NCBI GenBank assembly: GCA_936432065.2
Contig: OW386291.2
Location: 109,061,823-109,125,822, forward strand
Length of the DNA: 64,000 bases
From: Rutpela maculata
Lineage: Eukaryota; Arthropoda; Insecta; Coleoptera; Cerambycidae
Reading direction: 5' to 3'
Below, piece after piece: positions 58,590-64,000 of the stretch. The translations under genes and the position numbers were made by a program. Within the stretch, counting starts at the first letter, position 1. Every line of letters begins with the position of its first letter. The notes beneath the pieces are model-generated. The model did not search any database and was not told where the DNA came from. It saw only the letters and a program-made list of their open reading frames with translations.

Positions 58590-58800
58590 TCACTCCAGAC
58601 AGCAGCGCAGCAGATTAAGCATGTTGTGTGACGATCACGCTTGTTTACATTGTGCGTGTTCGATTCCCAACCCCCCACACTGGCAATGTTGATAGATTAT
58701 GATGGATGTGATCTGCCCCCTTTCCGGGCAGCATAACAGAAATTATCCTGTTTTTTGAGTACCCACAATTGACAGCGCCCCACGGCAACTTTCATTAGCT
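58590..58800 (+). mobile_element. Possible tRNA-derived SINE
   Basis: A box-B-like GTGTTCGATTCCCAA at 58655 follows ATCACGCTTGTTTACATTG, and a conserved-looking body GATGTGATCTGCCCCCTTTC then CGGGCAG comes after. Box A is weak (AGCGCAGCAGATTAAGC). Local GC is raised against the flank. Evidence is limited to these motifs. Confidence 0.35.
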
Positions 58801-59770
58801 TCGTAATTAAAAATACCTTAATATCACTTTAAAGTGAAATAGATATTATATTTAACCTACGTAAAGTTCGTTCGAACCTGAGACACACACACAACACACA
58901 GTTTAGATGCTAAGTAGGTATAGATTTTTATACATCTTTGTATTTTCATACTCTTTATAAAATACCTTAGAATGCTTATTGTATGCTTTAAGATTACAAA
59001 CAAATCTAGTTTATATAAGGCACGCCTCTGGTGATCACTCTGTATGAAGAATATAGCAAATAATTTTAACAATCAGTATTCTATTATGCCCTTTTACATA
59101 TTTAATATGTTCCGAATTTGAAAAAAATATATTAAGTCTAACAAAAATTACGGTGTTTACAAGAAACGGTCTATACTTAATATTCACTAACAATGTAAGT
59201 AACAATATACAATCGGACTAATTTATTTGTCACTTGTAATGTATTCTAAGTATTGAATAGTTAAAGTTAAACTAAATTTTGTGTAACATTGTAATTTAAC
59301 GCTCCAATGCTAGATAACAATTAAAATATTTGTAAATAAGATAGTTTTATAGAAATTATGAAAAAACAAAAAGAATGTAAGTTTTAAATTATTTATAAAG
59401 TTAATTGCCTCAATAAATTTCTAAGACAAGATATTAACACAGCTGGTTTGGTTACACAGTCATATTGCAATTGTTATTATTACCGTCGAAAGTTAAATGT
59501 TAGGTAATCCAAAATAGTTGAAACTTTTTCACGTTCCCAAATAATTTTAAGTGGTTTTAACAATATTTTTTTAGTCTTACACATTGATATTTGAGAAAAG
59601 CGGGGTCTCTTCTGATTGTATTACCAAGAATAAAGTTCACATTATACGAGTTTCTGAATTAAAATCGGATGAACCTCAGGAAAGTTTATACTAATGAATA
59701 TATCTTGAATATATATGAAACAAACATGATTGCATTGTTAATATAAGATATCTATCTATTGCAATAATAA
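58801..59770. other. Intronic DNA without recognised gene
   Basis: Very AT-rich, no open frame with a domain, no inverted repeat noticed. The missing Vmat TM10 exon was looked for here and not found. Confidence 0.4.
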
Positions 59771-59779
59771 TAACAATCT

Positions 59780-60900
59780 ACCTGAGAAGACTCAAAAACA
59801 TACTTAAAACAGAACTCTCAACCCGCAATACTGCTAAATCAGTCAAGGCATATGCCACTTTAGCGCAATCATACACATTCGGAATCCTCAACTGACATCG
59901 CGACGAGGAAAGAGTTCAGTAAACAATGGGCGTATCACCCCCGCAGTGCAATCGAAAGATTTCACCTACCTAGAAGAAAGGGAGGAAGAGGAATTCCCAG
60001 TATACCACCTTCAAAACACCACCAGCAGGTAGATAACCTGAGAAGGTATTTTATGGGAAAAGCGACTACTAGCGAAATACATCAGGAAGTATTTAACGCT
60101 GACAAGAAGATTACACCATTGAAATTATCGGATGCAACTTGGGACCCGACGGATAAAATAGTATCAGTAGCAGAAGCAAAAACCCAATGGAGAGCAAAAC
60201 CATTGCATGGCCGATATATAACGAGAATAGAAGAGTACGAGATAGACACTAAAGCTTCTCAGGCATGGTTATTATCAGGCAACTTGTTTATAGAAACCGA
60301 GGGATTTGTAGCCGCAATACAAGACCAAGTAATACCTACAAAGGCATACAGAAAACGTATAATAAAAGAACAACTTGAAAATGTTAAATGCCGAATATGT
60401 GGAGAGAAAGAAGAAAGTTTGGACCAAATACTAGCAGGATGCACGACACTCGCTCCGAAGCAATACCTGGAGAGGCTAGCGAAGAAATACCTCCAGAAAT
60501 GGAACCGTACTACCACCTGTCAAAGAAACCGATAAATCCCGATTATACTGGAACAGGAAAATTATAACAGACCGGACGATCCCAGACAACATCCCAGATC
60601 TAGTCCTCACATTAAAAGAAGAAAAAAATACCTACATAATAGACATTGCAGTTCCCCTGTCAGCAAACCTCCAGAAAACACACACACACGGAAAAAATTA
60701 GCAAATACCTAGCGCTGGCGGATGAGATCAAGGCTATGTGGAACATGGAGAGGGTCATAATATTACCCATTGTCATTGGAGCAACAGGCGAAATACCCAA
60801 GAGACTGTATCAGAGTCTCGCATCCCTCCAACTAAACAAAAATCTGTATTTATAACTCCAAAAAGCAGCATTATTAGCTACCTGTAGAACAGTCCATAGG
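59780..60900 (+). pseudogene. LINE C-terminus with restriction-like endonuclease
   Basis: The frame 60053-60535 gives AWLLSGNLFIETEGFVAAIQ and DQVIPTKAYRKRIIKEQ, a zinc knuckle CRICGEKEESLDQILAGC, and LAPKQYLERLAKKYL. After frame breaks follow IITDRTIPDNIPDLVLTLKE and TYIIDIAVPLSANLQKT, the PD...(D/E)xK-like core of the restriction-like endonuclease of R2/R4/Dong-type LINEs, then KYLALADEIKAMWNMERVII, PIVIGATGEIPKRLYQSLAS at 60697-60855. One base changes in the CA-repeat near 60680 break the frame. Confidence 0.75.
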
Positions 60901-60929
60901 GTCCTAAATGATGAAAACGAAAGATAAGA

Positions 60930-61360
60930 TCTAAGAGCCTGACAAATTGGACGTAGTCCTCCTCGAAGACCAACTCAAGACAATGTATGTCGTGGAGGAA
61001 AAATGGACAAAATATCGAGATTTTCTCTTTGAACTCCGCAGACTCTATCCAGACCATACTATTAAGATAGTGGTACTGATTATAGGAGCCCTCGGTGGAA
61101 CGCGACTTACACTGCTTTCAGAACTTAAGATCATACCGGCATGCCAAAATTCGGCAGAGGTCTTAGCCGGCAGAATTCAGAAGGCCGTCATCCTCGGTTC
61201 ATTACCTCTGCTCAGGGCACATGATTCGCGGACCCAGTAGTCACTGACCCCATGGGCGTGGGGAGTAGCTGCCGGTGCTACCAGCTCCCCTCTGTGAGTG
61301 TCGGAGCCGCAGAGTTTAAAGGGTAACTGGTTTTTACACACACAAAATAATAATAATAGA
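60930..61360 (+). pseudogene. Second LINE C-terminal fragment
   Basis: The frame 60947-61240 reads VVEEKWTKYRDFLFELRRLY, IKIVVLIIGALGGTRLTLLS, ELKIIPACQNSAEVLAGRIQ and KAVILGSLPLLRAHD, the extreme C-terminus of the same general type of LINE but a different family from the preceding one (compare VVLIIGALGG with PIVIGATGE). It is followed by a GC-rich 3' UTR and an (AAT)n tail at about 61346-61357. Confidence 0.7.
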
Positions 61361-61369
61361 GGAAGATCG

Positions 61370-62130
61370 GACGGCGTAAGCCAGGACAACGAACTGGTGA
61401 ACAGCAACATTGTCAAACATTTTAGTGCAGGCTAATTTCTGGGTGTTTCCCAAAGATGCAGTCTGGCCGCAACTCTAGTAAGAGTGACTCTTCGTAATAG
61501 ATACAACGCGGTAGTTAGATGCATGTGGAAGTTGTAATTCTATGACAACAACAAAATGTATAAAACAAATATGTTGATCGTTCCTATTATCTCATACTCA
61601 TTTAGCACCCTTCGACGATAAATGAGATACATGCGCTAGATAGAGAAAAATTAAGAATATGTATCGAAACCTACATCCAAGTTCTTCATAAAACGTATCT
61701 CTTTCACGCGATCTGGGAGGGAGAGGTCTCAATAATTTAGTATATCTGTATGACAAAATAACATTGGACACAGCTATTCGAACACCTATGAGTAATGATC
61801 CACTAGCGTAAATGATTATGACTCATGAAAAGGAGAACAAAGGAGCGTTCATAAATTTGGACTACCAGAGCTCGCGTTTGATTATATGTAAGCAGGCACT
61901 CCTTTAAAATTTGAGGATGATAGAAATAAAGCCAAAATCGCGAAGTCGTAGCATGAAAACCAGCTGAGGTGGCACATCGTTAAGGAGATGTACTCTGTCT
62001 TTTATAAAGAGCTATAATATCAAGTATTATCTAACAATTTGACGAGTGCTTTTGTCAAGTCGGTCGAAGGCTAAGAGTTTTGTATTGGTGTGTAAGGGTG
62101 CAGTAATAAATCTCCAGGTAAAATAAGCAT
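61370..62130 (+). pseudogene. Third decayed LINE fragment
   Basis: Broken frames give PIISYSFSTLR (61583), EIHALDREKLRICI (61630) and, around 61735, LVYLYDKITLDTAIRTPMSN, matching the post-RT thumb region of the same LINE group. Later pieces such as HENQLRWHIVKEMYSVFYKE (61955) fit the region before the zinc knuckle. No frame is intact for more than about 40 codons. Confidence 0.5.
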
Positions 62131-62654
62131 GAAGAATAAGAGCGAAAGGAAAGAAACAACGCGATCAAGTCAATTTTGATGATATTCTCTAAGCATAACC
62201 ACCTTCAAAACTTGCCTCTATGGAACAGGAAAGCTTTGTCGAAATGTCTCATTTAAAAATAGATTGTAGAATGGGTTTTATAAATCAATCGTCAGAAATA
62301 TTAGTGCTATTTAATCGAGAATACACCGAGTGGTTGGTACGTCAAATTCTGTAGCTCATGAGATCTTAAAAGAAAAATTGCCATACGTATTGGCAAACTG
62401 AAAAAAAAAAAACATATCGTTCCCCGTGTCAATTATAAGGACAAATGAAAAAAAGCATCTCCTATCTCAGAATTTAATGTCTCTTCTAAATCAGTAAAGA
62501 TATCCAGTGATAAATATTATAATTATTACTATTTCTTGGGGCCTTAACAAAAAACAAATATTTATATCAAATAATGGAATCCTGGAGCTCAATAAAACTG
62601 GAATGTGAGAAAAGCTGTAATTTTCTTGTATATTATTAGACAGTAACTAGAGAA

Positions 62655-63785
62655 GACTTCTGAATAATTTCATATAAATTAAATTTCGTTCATTTTGGGT
62701 AACTTAATATTAAATGCATCCAAGAAAAGTTTCTATATTATGCGGGGTCTTGCTTGGGTGGATGCCACCTCTTTTCAGGGTGTGGCATCTAAATAAAAAC
62801 AGAAACATTGGAACTGAAAGGTTCTATGCAACTTTTCACAAAAATTTTTAGTTTTTAAGTTATATAGACTTAAAAATTGAAATTTTAGCTTGAAAACAAG
62901 TTACTTCAAAATAATTTTCAAATAACTCGAACATTGAGCGAAAACATGCTAGAAAAAAATAAGGAAGCTACCAAACTGAGGATGAATTTCGTTTTTCTTT
63001 CTAATTTCTGTAGAATTAATGGTTTCGGAGATCTGGAAATATAAAAATGACATCCGAACGTTTATAAGACGAAGTGTTTAGTTTAAGTGTTAAATATGGC
63101 ACTTACATAAAAAATGTTGGCGATCAAAATGAAACGTCATTAAGTTATAGCGTTCTTATATTTTATGAAGCAAAATGCCTCCATTTTGTTATTGTATTTT
63201 TTTTTAAGCAAAATTCTGCCATTTTGTTGCAATTGTCCAGTAATTAAATTATTTCAGAAATACTGTTTTTTGTAAATATCACCATCACCTAGATGCTTGT
63301 TTTGTTTTGTCCGTTGAAAACACTTGCTTTTTACATAATTTCCATTTCCATTTCAATTGTTTAATTATGATTCAAGATTTCTAATTAGCGATCCTAAAAA
63401 CATAAAGGTCCCACGTTTCAAAAATAAATAAATAATACTTTTTCAAATATTAAATATCTAAATTTGAGAGTTAAGGCGCGTTTGCACGCATCCAGCAATT
63501 TAGTCGAGTCGCTTAGTAATTTAGTACTCGACCAATGTGGACAGCGTATTTTAGTCAAGTAATTTAGTGGAAAACAATGGAAAGCAATTACTAAATTACT
63601 CGGCCGTCTCTCTACTCGACTAAATTACTGGATGTGTGCAAACGCGCCCTAAGAGCAAGTATCCGAACCATATAGATACCGTTTACTACAGTAATAACCC
63701 ATAAAGAAAAATTATCATTACATATGAGATTATTCCGAGGATTATTCCTAAATTGTACAGATTTTTACCTCTAGGTACTGTACTA
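62655..63785. mobile_element. Second copy of the 4.5-6.3 kb inverted-arm element
   Basis: Shares ATTTCGTTCATTTTGG, AATGCATCCAAGAAAAG, TATGCGGGGTCTTGCTTGGG and the GGGTGTGGCATC block with the left arm of the element at 4490, and the end ACCTCTAGGTACTGTAC (63768) with its outermost arm. Shorter and diverged; interrupted by the MITE at 63475-63649. Confidence 0.6.
63475..63649. mobile_element. 175-bp palindromic MITE, TAA target site
   Basis: Ends GGCGCGTTTGCACGCATCCA and the complement of GGGCGCGTTTGCACACATCC, with TAA at 63472-63474 and 63650-63652. Inner arms GCAATTTAGTCGAGT and ACTCGACTAAATTACT continue the palindrome. A 3-bp TAA duplication suggests PIF/Harbinger mobilisation. Confidence 0.75.
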
Positions 63786-64000
63786 TTTTCAAATATCTTT
63801 AATATACATTTGACCAAGGCATGAGTGTCTTTATTAAAAGGTTGTAGAATATAGATATTTTGAACTAATAGACTAATTAAATTCTCGCTGTGTTGCCATT
63901 TAATTTAATGTAATGTTTTCTGGTACATTGAAATAATAAACATTTTCATAATATGTTCCGACATAAAAGGTTTCGCATTGTGCGCTGTGCTTTCATTACG

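Overview
The window is a TE-rich piece of an arthropod (most likely insect) nuclear genome: AT-rich, GT-AG introns of 4 to more than 20 kb, no compact operons, and many partial or nested transposons of kinds common in insects. The exact order cannot be fixed from this sequence; a large beetle or hemipteran genome would fit, which is inference only.

The only host gene I can support is on the + strand and runs through most of the window. It is a vesicular monoamine transporter (Vmat, MFS/SLC18 family). Six internal exons are visible at 4083-4247, 13930-14080, 21546-21604, 32205-32471, 36624-36725 and 42976-43202. All have AG/GT borders and compatible phases, and together encode about 323 residues from the end of TM1 to TM9. 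The first exon(s), with TM1 and its aspartate, and the last exon(s), TM10-12 and the C-tail, were not found and should lie outside the window or have escaped my reading.

Almost everything else is intronic transposon debris. Intron 4248-13929 holds long inverted-repeat elements, an IS630/Tc1-like transposase relic cut by an RNase H-bearing LINE tail, and a 2.8 kb Sola-like element with ATAT target duplications and a spliced, frameshifted transposase. Intron 14081-21545 has a TG microsatellite element, a minisatellite, a perfect 22-bp hairpin and a 76-bp tandem array. Intron 21605-32204 has TA-flanked MITEs, a split tRNA-derived SINE, a Crypton relic, a 3.1 kb long-TIR element that contains a foldback and a hAT MITE, and jockey-like RT pieces. 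Introns 32472-36623 and 36726-42975 hold a 0.66 kb palindrome, a CXC-type TE protein relic, a LINE with about 25-bp target duplications, and a long inverted-repeat element with a hAT MITE inside.

The stretch after exon 42976-43202 starts with a 2.5 kb LINE only about 85 bp past the splice donor. Then come a foldback with a near-identical 1060-bp tandem duplication, a Mutator-like 294-bp foldback with a 9-bp target duplication, a Crypton recombinase gene interrupted by a 1751-bp element which is itself interrupted by a hAT MITE, a Helitron-like piece, and three adjacent fragments of LINEs with restriction-like endonuclease. No CRISPR array, rRNA or intact tRNA gene was seen, and I saw no previously undescribed system that I could defend. 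The best leads are the nested insertions whose removal restores reading frames, and an unclassified AATT-flanked element with an unknown 100-codon ORF.
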